Source of the DNA: CAVUFH01 sp963740835
GTDB taxonomy: Bacteria; Actinomycetota; Acidimicrobiia; IMCC26256; PALSA-610
DNA length: 64,000 bases
Reading direction: 5' to 3'
Assembly (NCBI GenBank): GCA_963740835.1
Contig: CAVUFH010000002.1
Location: forward strand, 682,001-746,000
Of the stretch, positions 15,165 through 24,250 are shown one piece after another. The position numbers and the translations under genes are program-made. Under the pieces are notes generated by a model. That model saw only the letters and a list, made by a program, of their open reading frames with translations, made no database searches and was not told the origin of the DNA. How positions within the stretch are numbered: the stretch's first letter is position 1; each line of letters opens with the position of its first letter.

Positions 15165-15700
15165 CCGGCGCGCCGCTTCCCCAGGCGCGCCACCTCGTCC
15201 TCATCGGCCTGATGGGCGCGGGCAAGACGACCGTCGGCCGCCGGTGCGCGCAGCGGCTCGGGCGTCCGTTCGTCGACACCGACGACCTCGTCGTCGCCAT
15301 GACGGGCATGCCGTTCGCCGAGTTCTTCAGCGAGTACGGCGAACCCGCGTTCCGAGACCTCGAACGGCAGGCCGTCGCGGACGTGAGCGCGTCACCGGAA
15401 CCTCTGGTGATCGCGTGCGGCGGTGGCACCGTGATCGACGCCGAGAACCGCAGCCGGCTGCGTGCGACCGGCACCGTTGTGTGGTTGCAGGCGCCGGTGC
15501 CCGTGCTCGCGAATCGGGTCGGGACCGGTGAGAGCCGGCCGCTCCTGGCGGGTGACCCGGTGAGTGCGCTGACGCGCCTCGGCGCGGCCCGCGAAGCGGC
15601 GTACGAAGCAACCGCGCACGGTCATGTCGATACCGGCGCGGGCGACGTGGACGCCGCCGCCGACGCGGTCCTGGATCTCTACCTCGGAGCGGACGTGTGA
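15161..15700 (+). CDS. aroK: Shikimate kinase
   Basis: This 179-residue P-loop kinase phosphorylates the 3-hydroxyl of shikimate. The Walker A motif GLMGAGKTTVGRR lies near residue 14, the shikimate-binding DTDD near 40, the FRDLE arginine near 65, and the CGGGTVI glycine-rich loop near 86. The lid arginine is in GESRPLL. It overlaps aroC by four bases and aroB by four bases (GTGA in both cases), so translation is coupled. Confidence 0.96.
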   Translation: MTGAPLPQARHLVLIGLMGAGKTTVGRRCAQRLGRPFVDTDDLVVAMTGMPFAEFFSEYGEPAFRDLERQAVADVSASPEPLVIACGGGTVIDAENRSRLRATGTVVWLQAPVPVLANRVGTGESRPLLAGDPVSALTRLGAAREAAYEATAHGHVDTGAGDVDAAADAVLDLYLGADV

Positions 15701-16779
15701 CGGCGCGAGTGCGCGTCGACCTCGGCGACCGTGGGTACGACATCGTCATCGGGCCAGATGCGGTCGACGTGCTCGCGTCGGTCTGCACCGGGCGGCGTCG
15801 GATCGCGGTCGTCAGCCAGGCCCACATCGCGACCGCGCACGCGGACCGGGTCGTTGCTCCGCTCGCGGGCGCGGGCGTCGACACCAAGGTGTTCACCATC
15901 GGCGACGGCGAGCAGGCCAAGACGCTCGACACCGTGCACGAACTGTCGCGCGGCTTCGCGCAGTGGGGACTGTTGCGTTCGGATGCCGTCGTCGCGTTCG
16001 GCGGCGGCGTCGTCGGTGACACCGCGGGTTTCGCCGCGTCGGTCTACTACCGCGGCGTCGATGTCGTGCAAGTCCCGACGACCCTGCTCGCCATGGTGGA
16101 TTCCGCGATCGGCGGCAAGACCGGCGTCAACCTCCCCGAGGGCAAGAACCTCGTCGGCGCCTTCCACCAGCCCCGCGCGGTGCTGATCGATCCCGCCTTG
16201 CTGCAGACGTTGCCGGATCGCGAGTTCCGGTGCGGCCTGGGCGAGGTGGTCAAGTACGCGTTGCTCGGCGACGACGAGCTCGAGACGCTCCTCGACGATC
16301 ACGCCGACGCCTTGCTCGCACGCGACCCGGCCGTGCTCACCGAGGTCATCGCCCGCTGCGTGCGGGCCAAGGCCGCGGTGGTCGCGGCCGACGAGCTCGA
16401 GCGCACGGGCATCCGTGCCGCGCTGAACCTCGGACACACGGCGGGCCACGCGATCGAGAACGCGGCCGACTACGCCCTCGCGCACGGGGAGGCCGTCGCG
16501 GTCGGGCTCGTCTTCGCCACGAACCTCGCGGCGGCGCTCGAGCGCATCCCGCCGAACGAGGTGGCGCGCGCCGGCTCGCTCGTCCGGAAGCTCGGGTTGC
16601 CTGCCTGCGCGCCGGCGGGTCTCCACGCCGACGAGCTCCTGGAACTCATGGCGCGCGACAAGAAGTCGGAGGGCACACTCACGTTCGTGCTGCCCGGTCC
16701 GAACGGGATCGAACGAGTCGACGATCCCGACCGGGCCGCGATCGACAAGGCCTTCGCGGCGATCGGAGTGACCACTTGA
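15697..16779 (+). CDS. aroB: 3-Dehydroquinate synthase
   Basis: This 360-residue NAD- and metal-dependent enzyme cyclises DAHP to 3-dehydroquinate. Characteristic segments are GGGVVGDTAGFAAS (NAD binding), VPTTLLAMVDSAIGGKTGVN, GLGEVVKYALL and the metal ligand stretch NLGHTAGHAIE. MARDKKSEG near the end is also conserved. GTG 15697 overlaps the aroK stop. The junction with aroQ contains an unusual repeated stop-start motif described separately. Confidence 0.96.
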   Translation: MTARVRVDLGDRGYDIVIGPDAVDVLASVCTGRRRIAVVSQAHIATAHADRVVAPLAGAGVDTKVFTIGDGEQAKTLDTVHELSRGFAQWGLLRSDAVVAFGGGVVGDTAGFAASVYYRGVDVVQVPTTLLAMVDSAIGGKTGVNLPEGKNLVGAFHQPRAVLIDPALLQTLPDREFRCGLGEVVKYALLGDDELETLLDDHADALLARDPAVLTEVIARCVRAKAAVVAADELERTGIRAALNLGHTAGHAIENAADYALAHGEAVAVGLVFATNLAAALERIPPNEVARAGSLVRKLGLPACAPAGLHADELLELMARDKKSEGTLTFVLPGPNGIERVDDPDRAAIDKAFAAIGVTT

Positions 16780-16809
16780 TGGAGACCGGCTGATGGAGAC
16801 TGGCTGATG
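16777..16809 (+). repeat. 14-base tandem repeat forming two METG mini-ORFs at the aroB-aroQ junction
   Basis: TGATGGAGACCGGC (16777-16790) is followed by TGATGGAGACTGGC (16791-16804) and then TGATGG at the aroQ start. Each unit gives TGATG, so aroB stop, ATG-Glu-Thr-Gly-stop, a second ATG-Glu-Thr-Gly-stop, and aroQ ATG overlap in a chain. Confidence 0.8.
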
Positions 16810-17247
16810 GCGACCATCCTCTTGCTCTCCGGCCCGAACCTCGACCTGCTCGGCGCGCGAGAGCCCCAGTTCTACGGCACCACCACGCTCGACGAGCTCG
16901 TCGCGCTCGCCCGCGAGACCGCGTCGAAGTTCGGTCACGAGCTGGAGCACGTGCAGTCGAACCACGAGGGCACGTTGATCGACGCGATCCACGGCGCACG
17001 CGGCCGTTGCGCGGCGATCGTGTGCAACGCGGGTGCCTTCTCGCACTACGCCTACGCGCTCACTGACGCACTCGCCGCGTACGACGGCGTGAAGATCGAG
17101 CTCCACTTGTCGAACCCACACGCCCGCGAGGAGTGGCGCCACACGTCGGTGCTCACGCCGGTCGTCGACGGTGTCATCGCAGGGTTCAAGGAAACCGGGT
17201 ACAGAATCGCGATCGAAGCCGTCGCCGCACGGCTGGAGGAGACATGA
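16807..17247 (+). CDS. aroQ: Type II 3-dehydroquinate dehydratase
   Basis: This 146-residue protein belongs to the small dodecameric class II dehydroquinases. It shows GPNLDLLGAREPQFYG (catalytic Arg and Tyr), VQSNHEGTLID, the NAGAFSHYAYALTDAL stretch and the ligand loop HLSNPHAREEWRHTS. It dehydrates 3-dehydroquinate to dehydroshikimate, between AroB and shikimate dehydrogenase. The latter is not in the window. ATG 16807 overlaps the last of the repeated TGATG units, and the gene's own stop overlaps the next start (ATGA). Confidence 0.95.
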   Translation: MATILLLSGPNLDLLGAREPQFYGTTTLDELVALARETASKFGHELEHVQSNHEGTLIDAIHGARGRCAAIVCNAGAFSHYAYALTDALAAYDGVKIELHLSNPHAREEWRHTSVLTPVVDGVIAGFKETGYRIAIEAVAARLEET

Positions 17248-18356
17248 CCGAGATGACCACCACGCTCGCGCCCATGGATGTCGCGGGTCGGCTGCCGCGG
17301 TTGCGCGCGGCACTCGCCGTCCAGGGGCTCGCCGCGCTGCTCGTCACGAGCCGGGCGAACGTGCGCTACCTCACGGGCTTCACCGGCTCGGCCGGCACGC
17401 TGCTCGTCAGCGCTGACGACGCCCTGTTCGTGACCGACGGTCGGTACCGGACCCAGTCCGCGGAACAGATCGCCGCGGCGGGCGTCGATGCGCGGGTCGA
17501 GATCGGGCTCACCATGGCCGAGCAGCGCGAGATGTTCGCGCGCGCGGCCGCCGGCTTCGCGCAGGTCGGGCTCGAGGAGTACTCGATCACGTGGGCCGAG
17601 CAGCGTGACTTCGCAGCGGCGTTCGGCGGCGTCGAGGTGGTCGCGGCGGGCACACCCGTCGAAAACCTACGGCGGGTGAAGGACGCGGGCGAGATCGACC
17701 GCATACGCGCCGCGTGCGCGATCGCGAGCGACGCCTTCGAATCGTTGCTGTCCCGCTTCGGGGACGGCATCACCGAGCGCGAGTTCGCGCTGGCACTCGA
17801 GTTCGCAATGCGCGAGCGCGGTGCGAGTGGCAACAGCTTCGACCCGATCATCGCGTCAGGACCGAACGGCGCGAAACCGCACGCGAACCCGAGCGACCGT
17901 GTGGTCGCACGCAATGAATTGATCGTGTGCGACTTCGGGTGCATCGTCGACGGCTACTGCTCGGACATGACGCGCACCGTCTCGGTCGGTGATCCCGGTC
18001 CCGACGCGCGTCACCTCTACGAAGTGGTGCTCGAGAGCCAGCAGGCGGGCCGAGCCGCGGTCGCCGCGAACGTCGGTTGTGCCGACATCGACCGCGCGTC
18101 GCGCGACGTCATCGCGGAAGCGGGCTGGGCCGAGGCCTTCTCGCACTCGACCGGTCACGGTGTCGGCCTCGAGATCCACGAGGCGCCTCGGGTCGCGTCG
18201 ACCGCCCGTGATACCTTGCTCGTGAGCGACGTCGTCACCGTCGAACCCGGTGTGTATCTCCCCGGCGTCGGCGGTGTGCGCATCGAGGACACGGTGGTCG
18301 TCACTTCGACCGGCGCCGAACCGCTCACTCTCACCCCGAAGGATCTCGTGCTGTGA
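17244..18356 (+). CDS. pepQ: Xaa-Pro aminopeptidase/dipeptidase (M24B family)
   Basis: This 370-residue protein has an N-terminal creatinase-like domain (about 1-135, including VRYLTGFTGSAGTLLV) and a C-terminal pita-bread metallopeptidase domain. The five metal ligands can be traced: Asp in CDFGCIVDGY, Asp in SDMTRTVSVG, His in HSTGHGVGLEIHEAP, Glu in VTVEPGVYL and Glu in VRIEDTVVV. It cleaves Xaa-Pro bonds in the cytoplasm. The symbol pepQ is given by gene order before efp; pepP-type substrate use cannot be excluded. ATG 17244 overlaps the aroQ stop. Confidence 0.9.
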   Translation: MTEMTTTLAPMDVAGRLPRLRAALAVQGLAALLVTSRANVRYLTGFTGSAGTLLVSADDALFVTDGRYRTQSAEQIAAAGVDARVEIGLTMAEQREMFARAAAGFAQVGLEEYSITWAEQRDFAAAFGGVEVVAAGTPVENLRRVKDAGEIDRIRAACAIASDAFESLLSRFGDGITEREFALALEFAMRERGASGNSFDPIIASGPNGAKPHANPSDRVVARNELIVCDFGCIVDGYCSDMTRTVSVGDPGPDARHLYEVVLESQQAGRAAVAANVGCADIDRASRDVIAEAGWAEAFSHSTGHGVGLEIHEAPRVASTARDTLLVSDVVTVEPGVYLPGVGGVRIEDTVVVTSTGAEPLTLTPKDLVL

Positions 18357-18913
18357 GCATCTCCACCAACGGTCTGAAGCGAGGGATGGCGCTCGACCTC
18401 CCCGAAGGGCTGATGACCGTTGTCGAGTTCCAGCACGTGAAGCCCGGGAAGGGCGGTGCGTTCGTGCGCACCACGCTGAAGAACTACCGCACCGGCGCGG
18501 TGATCGATCGCACCTTCCGCGCCGACGAGAAGGTCCCGCTCGCAGTCATCGACAAGCGCGAGATGCAGTTCCTCTACCGCGAGGGCGAGGACTACGTCTT
18601 CATGGACAACGAGAACTACGAGCAGTTGCACGTCACCCGCGCCGCGGTCGGCGATGCGGTCAACTACCTCAAGGAGGGCGACGATGCCGTCCTGCCGATG
18701 TACAAGGACGAGGTCGTCGGCATCGATCTGCCCGCGTCGGTGGAGCTCGAAGTGACGGTGACGGAGCCGGGCATCCAGGGTGACCGCGTGTCGGGTGCGC
18801 GCAAGCCGGCCACACTCGAGACGGGTCTCGTGGTGCAGGTCCCGTTGTTCGTCAACGTCGGTGAGCGTGTGAAAGTCGATACGCGGTCCGGCGAGTACCT
18901 CTCGCGCGCCTGA
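18353..18913 (+). CDS. efp: Elongation factor P
   Basis: This 186-residue protein has the three-domain EF-P form and helps ribosomes through proline stretches. The domain I tip loop reads KPGKGGAFVR, with Lys33 in the position that is modified in other bacteria. No epmA/B or ymfI-type modification gene is seen nearby. Domain III ends with TGLVVQVPLFVNVGERVKVDTRSGEYL. GTG 18353 overlaps the stop of the peptidase gene (GTGA), the common pepQ-efp-nusB order. Confidence 0.96.
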   Translation: MSISTNGLKRGMALDLPEGLMTVVEFQHVKPGKGGAFVRTTLKNYRTGAVIDRTFRADEKVPLAVIDKREMQFLYREGEDYVFMDNENYEQLHVTRAAVGDAVNYLKEGDDAVLPMYKDEVVGIDLPASVELEVTVTEPGIQGDRVSGARKPATLETGLVVQVPLFVNVGERVKVDTRSGEYLSRA

Positions 18914-18937
18914 GCGCGGACCGGTCGAGGAGGAGCG

Positions 18938-19334
18938 GTGTCGACTCGGCGAGAGGATCGAGAGCGGGCGCTCGGCCTCGCGTACGAGTGCGAGCAGCGC
19001 GGCCTCGGCGCCCCTGAGCTCCTGGCCGAGCTCCCGGTCGCACCGGACGAGTACGCGCCGCGAGCTCGTCCTCGGTGTCGACGCGCACCACGAAGAGATC
19101 GACGCGATGATCCGGAAGTACTCCGAGCACTGGGCACTCGAACGCATGCCGGTCATCGACCGCACGTTGCTGCGGCTCGGCGCGTTCGAGCTCTGCTGGA
19201 TGCCGGACGTGCCGACGGCCGCGGTGATCAGCGAGGCGGTCGAGCTCGCGAAGCAGTACTCGACGAAGGACTCCGGGCGGTTCGTGAACGGGTTGCTGTC
19301 GCGCATCGCGGAGTCCGTGCGCCCCGAAGCATGA
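18938..19334 (+). CDS. nusB: Transcription antitermination factor NusB, apparent 1-base frameshift
   Basis: The N-terminus (STRREDRERALGLAYECEQRG) reads from GTG 18938, preceded by GAGGAGGAG. The C-terminal half (MIRKYSEHWALERMPVIDRTLLRLGAFELCW to the stop at 19332-19334) is in another frame. Removing one base within about 19054-19060 (GCGCCGC) joins them as DEYARELVLGVDAHHEEIDAM, giving a normal 131-residue NusB. NusB binds boxA RNA with S10 in rRNA antitermination. Because it is a conserved housekeeping gene in its usual place after efp, a sequencing error is more likely than loss. Confidence 0.82.
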
Positions 19335-19344
19335 GCCCGAACTC

Positions 19345-19659
19345 GTGAGCGCGAGCCACACCGAGACGATCGCGGTTCCCGACACGATCGAGGAGCTGCT
19401 CGGCGACGACCGCACCGTCAGCGATCGACCGTGGGTCGTGATCGTCTGGGACGACCCGGTGAACCTGATGCGCTATGTCGTGTACGTGTTCCAGAAGCTG
19501 TTCGGCTACTCGCGCGAGAAGGCGACGAAGCTGATGCTGGAGGTCCACAACGACGGCAAGGCCGTCGTGAGCAACGGCACGCGCGAGAAGTGCGAAGGCG
19601 ACGTCGCCCGCCTGCACGCGCACGGTCTGTGGGCGACGCTGCAGCGCGAGGACCACTAG
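19345..19659 (+). CDS. clpS: ClpS-type adaptor of the Clp protease
   Basis: This 104-residue protein has the ClpS core: DRPWVVIVWDDPVNLMRYVVYVFQKLFGYS, then KLMLEVHNDGKAVV, with the hydrophobic pocket that receives N-degrons. ClpS delivers N-end-rule substrates to ClpC/ClpA. The short acidic N-terminal arm is normal. GTG 19345 was chosen; it follows nusB closely, and the stop TAG directly abuts the next gene, the usual actinobacterial clpS-DUF2017 pair. Confidence 0.9.
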   Translation: MSASHTETIAVPDTIEELLGDDRTVSDRPWVVIVWDDPVNLMRYVVYVFQKLFGYSREKATKLMLEVHNDGKAVVSNGTREKCEGDVARLHAHGLWATLQREDH

Positions 19660-20184
19660 GTGTACCCGTTCGATCGCGCCGCCGACGGGCAACTCGTCGT
19701 CACGTTCTACGAGGGTCACCAAGTGCTGCTGACGATGCTGCTCACCGAAGTGCGCGCGCTCGTCGAGTCGCCCGAACCCGACAGCCGCGTCTCGGACCGG
19801 CTGTTCCCGGTCGCGTACCTCGACCCCACCGAAGACGTCGCCGAGCGAGAGTGGCAGTCGCTCGTGCACGACGACCTCGTCCGCAGGAAGGTCGCGGCGT
19901 TCGACGACATCCGTGCGCTCCTGGCCGGCGGCCGCCCCGGCCCGGACGGAACCATCCGTTTCGTGCTCGACGCCGAGCAGGAGGAGCACCTCCTCGGCGC
20001 GCTCAACGACCTCCGGCTGGTCCTGGCCGAGCTGATCGACGGCGGCGACGCCGCGGCCGGTGCCGGCGCGCTCGATCCGGGCACCGTCGACACCAGTGTC
20101 CTGCTCGAGTGGTTGACCGCGATGGTTTCGGAGCTCGTCGACCTGAAGCTCGCCGACTTCGGCCCGAGCGAAACCGACGACTGA
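19660..20184 (+). CDS. DUF2017 family protein
   Basis: This 174-residue acidic protein begins directly after the clpS stop with GTG. Its pattern (LLTEVRALVESPEPDSRVSDRLFPVAYLDPTEDVAEREWQSLVHDDLVRRK and a helical C-terminus ending LVDLKLADF) matches the DUF2017 family that accompanies clpS in actinobacteria. No catalytic motif is visible, and the function is unknown. A role with Clp proteolysis is suggested only by position. Confidence 0.8.
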   Translation: MYPFDRAADGQLVVTFYEGHQVLLTMLLTEVRALVESPEPDSRVSDRLFPVAYLDPTEDVAEREWQSLVHDDLVRRKVAAFDDIRALLAGGRPGPDGTIRFVLDAEQEEHLLGALNDLRLVLAELIDGGDAAAGAGALDPGTVDTSVLLEWLTAMVSELVDLKLADFGPSETDD

Positions 20185-20216
20185 ACCGCCCGTTCAGCAG
20201 GGTCGATTTCGTCGCC

Positions 20217-20222
20217 TACCCT
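20217..20222 (+). promoter_or_regulatory. TACCCT -10 hexamer before moxR
   Basis: TACCCT ends 9 bases before the moxR ATG in the gap after the DUF2017 gene. No ribosome binding site is seen, which suggests a very short leader. The -35 is not recognisable. Confidence 0.4.
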
Positions 20223-20231
20223 TTCTTCGGC

Positions 20232-21197
20232 ATGCAACAGTCGATCGCGCCCGTCCCCGGTGGGTCCCGAGATCCGCGGGAGGTTGCCGGCGCGCTGTCC
20301 GACACCGTCGAGAGTGCGGTGCGCGGCGCGCCCGACACCGTGCGGCTCGCGCTCGTCGCGCTCCTCTCCGGCGGACACCTGCTCGTCGAGGGCGTGCCCG
20401 GCACCGGCAAGACGCTGCTCGCCAAGTCGCTCGCGGCCGCGATCGGTGGCCGGTTCGGGCGCGTCCAGTGCACCCCGGACCTGCTCCCGGCCGACGTCAC
20501 CGGCACGTCGGTGTACGGACCCCGCACCGGTGAGTGGGAGTTCCGCGCCGGCGCGATCTTCGCCAACGTCGTGCTCGTCGACGAGGTGAACCGCGCGTCA
20601 CCTCGTACGCAGGCGTCACTCCTCGAACCCATGGAGGAGCACCAGGTGACAGTGGACGGCGAGAGCCACCTGCTGCCTCAGCCGTTCTTCCTCGTCGCCA
20701 CGCAGAATCCCTACGGGAGCGCGGGCACGTTCCCACTGCCGGAAAGCCAGCTCGACCGGTTCGCGCTCGTCGCGGTGCTCGGGTTGCCGGGTCGCGCGGC
20801 CGAACGGGAGATCCTCGAAGGTGAAGGTGGTGTCGACGCGCTGGCCGCGATCGATCCGGTCACCACGCCGGAGGAGCTCGCGCACACGATCCTCGCGGTG
20901 CGCCAGGTGCACTGCGCGCACTCGGTGCTCGACTATGTGCTCGACGTCGCCGACGCGACGCGCTTGCACCCCGACGTGCTGCTCGGTGCCTCGCCGCGCG
21001 CATCGCTCGGCCTGCTGAACGCGGCTCGCGCGCACGCCACCGTGATGCGCCGCGACTTCGTCTCCCCGGACGACGTCAAAGCGGTCGCGCCGGCCGCGCT
21101 CGGGCACCGGCTCACGCTCTCGAGCGGCGTCGATCCCGTCGCCGGCGCGCGCATCGTCGGCGAGATCACCGGCACCGTCGCCACACCATCGCCTTGA
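20232..21197 (+). CDS. MoxR-family AAA ATPase
   Basis: This 321-residue ATPase carries Walker A (EGVPGTGKTLLAKSLA, about residue 53), Walker B (VVLVDEVNRASPRTQASLLEPMEE), sensor 1 (FFLVATQNPYGSAGTFPLPESQLDRF) and a C-terminal lid. MoxR proteins act as chaperones that assemble or activate metal- or membrane-associated complexes, and very often sit beside DUF58 and transglutaminase genes, as here. ATG 20232 gives the normal length. The stop overlaps the TTG start of the DUF58 gene. Confidence 0.9.
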   Translation: MQQSIAPVPGGSRDPREVAGALSDTVESAVRGAPDTVRLALVALLSGGHLLVEGVPGTGKTLLAKSLAAAIGGRFGRVQCTPDLLPADVTGTSVYGPRTGEWEFRAGAIFANVVLVDEVNRASPRTQASLLEPMEEHQVTVDGESHLLPQPFFLVATQNPYGSAGTFPLPESQLDRFALVAVLGLPGRAAEREILEGEGGVDALAAIDPVTTPEELAHTILAVRQVHCAHSVLDYVLDVADATRLHPDVLLGASPRASLGLLNAARAHATVMRRDFVSPDDVKAVAPAALGHRLTLSSGVDPVAGARIVGEITGTVATPSP

Positions 21198-22289
21198 CGG
21201 ACGACAGTCGCGACTGGACCCGGCTCGATGGCGCCCGAGCCCGCGCCCCGTCCGCTCGGGTCCCATCAGAACGCGCGCACGGTCCCGGCGACCTGACGAT
21301 CACCGCGGTCGTGCTCTTCGCGCTGGGCGCGTACGGAGTCGCAGCCGGCGGTGTCACCGGCGAGGAGCGTGCGGTCGCGGTCGGGATCTTCGCGTTCACG
21401 CTCTTCGCGATCGGTGTCGTGTGGCCGATTGTCACGCTCTCGCGCGTCGAGATCGCGGTCTCCGGTCCGTCGGACGCGACGGTCGGTGACGAAGTCCGGC
21501 TGCACGTGCACGTGCGAGGGCGCGCGTCGCGGGTCGAGATCCGCGTGCTCGACCCGAGCGGCCGGTGGTGGCGCACGGCGGTGCCGACCGACGGCATCAT
21601 CCCGCACGCGGCGACGCGCCGGGGTGTGTTCGACCACGTGCGGGTGCAGATCCGCACGTCCGCGCCGCTCGGCGTCTTCATGCGGACGCGCCAGGCGCGC
21701 GTCGCGTTGCCCGCGCCGATCGCCGTCGCACCTCGCCCGCGCACGGCGGGCGCGATCGTGCAACCGATCCGGCCGCGCGTCGACGCGCCGGCTGCGGAGG
21801 CGGTGTCCGGAACCGGCGCCGATCTCGTGCGCACCGTCCGCCCGTACGTTCCCGGCGACGCGGCGCGACTCGTCCACTGGCCGTCGAGTGCCCGGCGAGG
21901 GGCACTCGTCGTGCGCGAGCACGACCCGCCCGCGAACGAAGGTGTCGCGCTCGTCGTGGATCTGACGGAACCGTCGGGGCGCGACGGGGCCGGAGGCGCC
22001 AGTGGAGGTCGCGGCCGCGCTGGCCGCCGGAATCGGACGGGCGGTGCTCGCGCGCGGGAGCCGCCTGCTCCTCGCGACCCACGAACCCGAGGGCCCGCGC
22101 TTGGCCGCAGTCCCCGACGCACGCGAGCTCGGGCGGCGGCTCGCGCACGCGGTGAGCGGCCCGCCCGCGACCCCGCCCGACGACTGGCCGGTCCAGTGGG
22201 TGCGCGCGGCCGACATGAGCGGGGCCTGGCCGCCGACGCCACCTGGCCCGATCACCCTCGAGTCCCCGATCACCCTTGCATCGCTGTGA
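21194..22289 (+). CDS. DUF58 domain membrane protein, apparent 1-base frameshift
   Basis: The N-terminal part has two hydrophobic segments (LTITAVVLFALGAYGVAAGG and AVGIFAFTLFAIGVVWPIV). The DUF58 signature follows at RTVRPYVPGDAARLVHWPSSARRGALVVREHD. After LVVDLTEPSGRDG the frame must change: the C-terminus (VEVAAALAAGIGRAVLARG to TLASL) lies in another frame. One extra G in the run at 21986-21989 explains this. The repaired protein would be about 364 residues with a von Willebrand-like C-terminal region. Its partner is the MoxR ATPase just upstream; the function is unknown. Confidence 0.78.
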
Positions 22290-24153
22290 GCCGCGGCGGG
22301 CGTGAGCATCGGTACCCCCCACGCGCGAGCGTCGCGACCCGGGCGCGCCCGGTTCGCCCTGGCGAGCCGTCGCTGTCGTCAGCGCGATCGCGCTCGGCGC
22401 GATCGGCGCCGCGGCCGCGCCCCGGCTGGGGTTCCCGGCCGCGCTCGGCGCCGTCGCGGGCGGCCTCGCCGCGATCCTCGCCGTCGTCGCGTTGCCGTCA
22501 CTGCCGACCCGCCGCGTCGCGGTGGTGATGCTCGGCCTCGCCGGGCTCGGCGCGCTGCGTCACGCCGCGCTCCCGACCACCGACAGCACGCTCATCGTGC
22601 TCTGGGCGGGCGCGACGCTGGTCGCGCTCGTGCTGGTGGACCGCGCCCAGGCGGAACGCATCCCGCAGCTCGCGCACGGGCGCCCGTTCGCGCCGCGCGT
22701 CCCCGAAGCACTGCGGGTGGCTGCGCTCGTCGGCGCGATCGTGGTCGTCATCGCGGTCGCGGTCGTGCCGACGGTCACCGACCACGTCGGCCGGCGCATG
22801 TGGCCGGGCACCTTGCCGTCGCTCGGCGACGGGCTCTCGGCGCCCGGCTCCCTCCGGACGACGCCCCGCCTCGACATGACGAGCCGGCCGCGGCTCTCGG
22901 ACCGCGTCGTGTTCACCGTCGACGCGCCCCGTGCCGACTTCTGGCGGGGCGAGGTGTTCGACACCTGGGACGGTCAGAGCAGCTGGACGCGCAGCGACGA
23001 AGGCCCGCCGGTGCGGCTGCAACGGAACGGGAACACGTACTCCCTGCAACCCGATCCGTACGACGTCGGTGCGGTGCACGGCGCGGCGATGCGCCAGACG
23101 TTCCACATCGAGACCGGCTTCTCCGAGGTGCTGTTCGCCGCGCCGAGCGCGGTGTCGGTCGAGTCCGACCGCATCATCCTGGGTCACGCCGACGGCACCG
23201 CGGCCGTGCTCGGCGAGTTCGGCAAGGACGCGGTGTACACCGTCGTGAGCAAGAGCAGCCTCCCGACGGCCGACGACCTGCGCGCGGCTGGTGAGCTCGA
23301 GGTCCCCGGTGCGATCGCGCGGCAGTACGCGGCGCCGCCGCGGACATCCATGCGCGTCCGCGCCCTCGCCGAGCAGATCACTGCGAACGCACCCACCGCC
23401 TACGACAAGGTCCGCGCCATCGAGCAATGGCTCTCGACGCATACCCGGTACTCCTTGCAGGCGCCGCTCTCGCCCCGCGGCGCCGACGTCGTCGACTACT
23501 TCCTCTTCACGTCGCGCCTCGGTTGGTGCGAGCAGGTGTCGAGCAGCATGGCCGTGCTCGCGCGCAGCGTCGGCATCCCCGCCCGCCTCGCGACGGGCTT
23601 CGTGCCCGGCGAGAAGGACGGCCTCTCCGGTCACTTCGTCGTGCGGGAGCGCGACGCGCACGCCTGGACCGAGATCTACTTCCCCGGGGTGGGGTGGCAG
23701 GGGTTCGACCCGACGGCGTCGGTGCCGCTCGCGGGTGACGCGCCGCGCGCGGGTTCGTGGATGGACGAAGCGCGTGACCACCTGGTGCAGTTCGCGATCG
23801 CACTCGGTCTGCTGGTGTGGCTCGCGATCTCGGCGCCGAACCTCGTGGCGCGGTTCCGTCGCCGTTTCCACGGGCGGACGTCCTGGGCGAGCGGCGCGCT
23901 CGGCCGGCTCGAACGCGTGGGCGGGCGCGCGGGTCGCGCTCGGGCACCGGCGGAGACGCCGCGCGAGTACGCGCACGCGCTCGCGGCGCGGCTCGAGGAT
24001 CCTCGGCTCGACACCGTCGGCGAAGTGATCGACCGTGACGAGTTCGCGGCCGCGGGCGCGGATCCCGCGGCTCGCGCCGCGGCCGACGCGATCCTCGACG
24101 AGTTGCTCGCCGCCCACCACGGGCGGCGTACCGTCGCGGCCGGCCGCACCTGA
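22286..24153 (+). CDS. Transglutaminase-like membrane protein (TgpA type), N-terminus frameshifted
   Basis: The main frame, open from 22306 and firm from 22381, encodes several N-terminal membrane helices (AVAVVSAIALGAIGAAA, AALVGAIVVVIAVAVVPTV), an extracytoplasmic transglutaminase core, a late membrane helix (FAIALGLLVWLAISAP) and a cytoplasmic tail. The catalytic Cys is in RLGWCEQVSSSMAVLARSVGIPARL, the His in RDAHAWTEIYFPGVGW and the Asp in FDPT. No start exists in this frame; GTG 22286 or 22302 reaches it only if the C6 run at 22315-22320 is off by one base. It is the third member of the MoxR-DUF58-transglutaminase operon. Confidence 0.8.
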
Positions 24154-24195
24154 AGCCACGCGACTGAATACGCCGAATCGGGCGCGGGTGACTGC

Positions 24196-24201
24196 TACCC
24201 T
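24196..24201 (+). promoter_or_regulatory. TACCCT -10 hexamer for the pyr operon
   Basis: TACCCT lies 49 bases before the pyrR ATG. A start near 24208 would give a short leader that includes the PyrR-site candidate at 24216-24235. The -35 is weak. Confidence 0.45.
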
Positions 24202-24215
24202 CGCCCGGACCGTGA

Positions 24216-24235
24216 AGGGGATCCCGAGAGGTCCC
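24216..24235 (+). promoter_or_regulatory. Candidate PyrR-binding RNA hairpin next to the pyrR ribosome binding site
   Basis: The core GATCCCGAGAGGTC (24220-24233) fits the Bacillus PyrR-site consensus ARUCCNGNGAGGYU at most positions. AGGG and CCCT (24216-24219 and 24232-24235) can close a stem. The GGAGGAG ribosome binding site begins 4 bases later. This fits translational repression of the kind described for mycobacterial pyrR rather than a full attenuator. Confidence 0.6.
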
Positions 24236-24250
24236 TACGGAGGAGATGGA

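Noticed and set aside
22498..24159. Long antisense frame opposite the transglutaminase gene
   Set aside because: It mirrors the coding gene, is rich in Arg/His/Glu repeats and has no recognisable motif.
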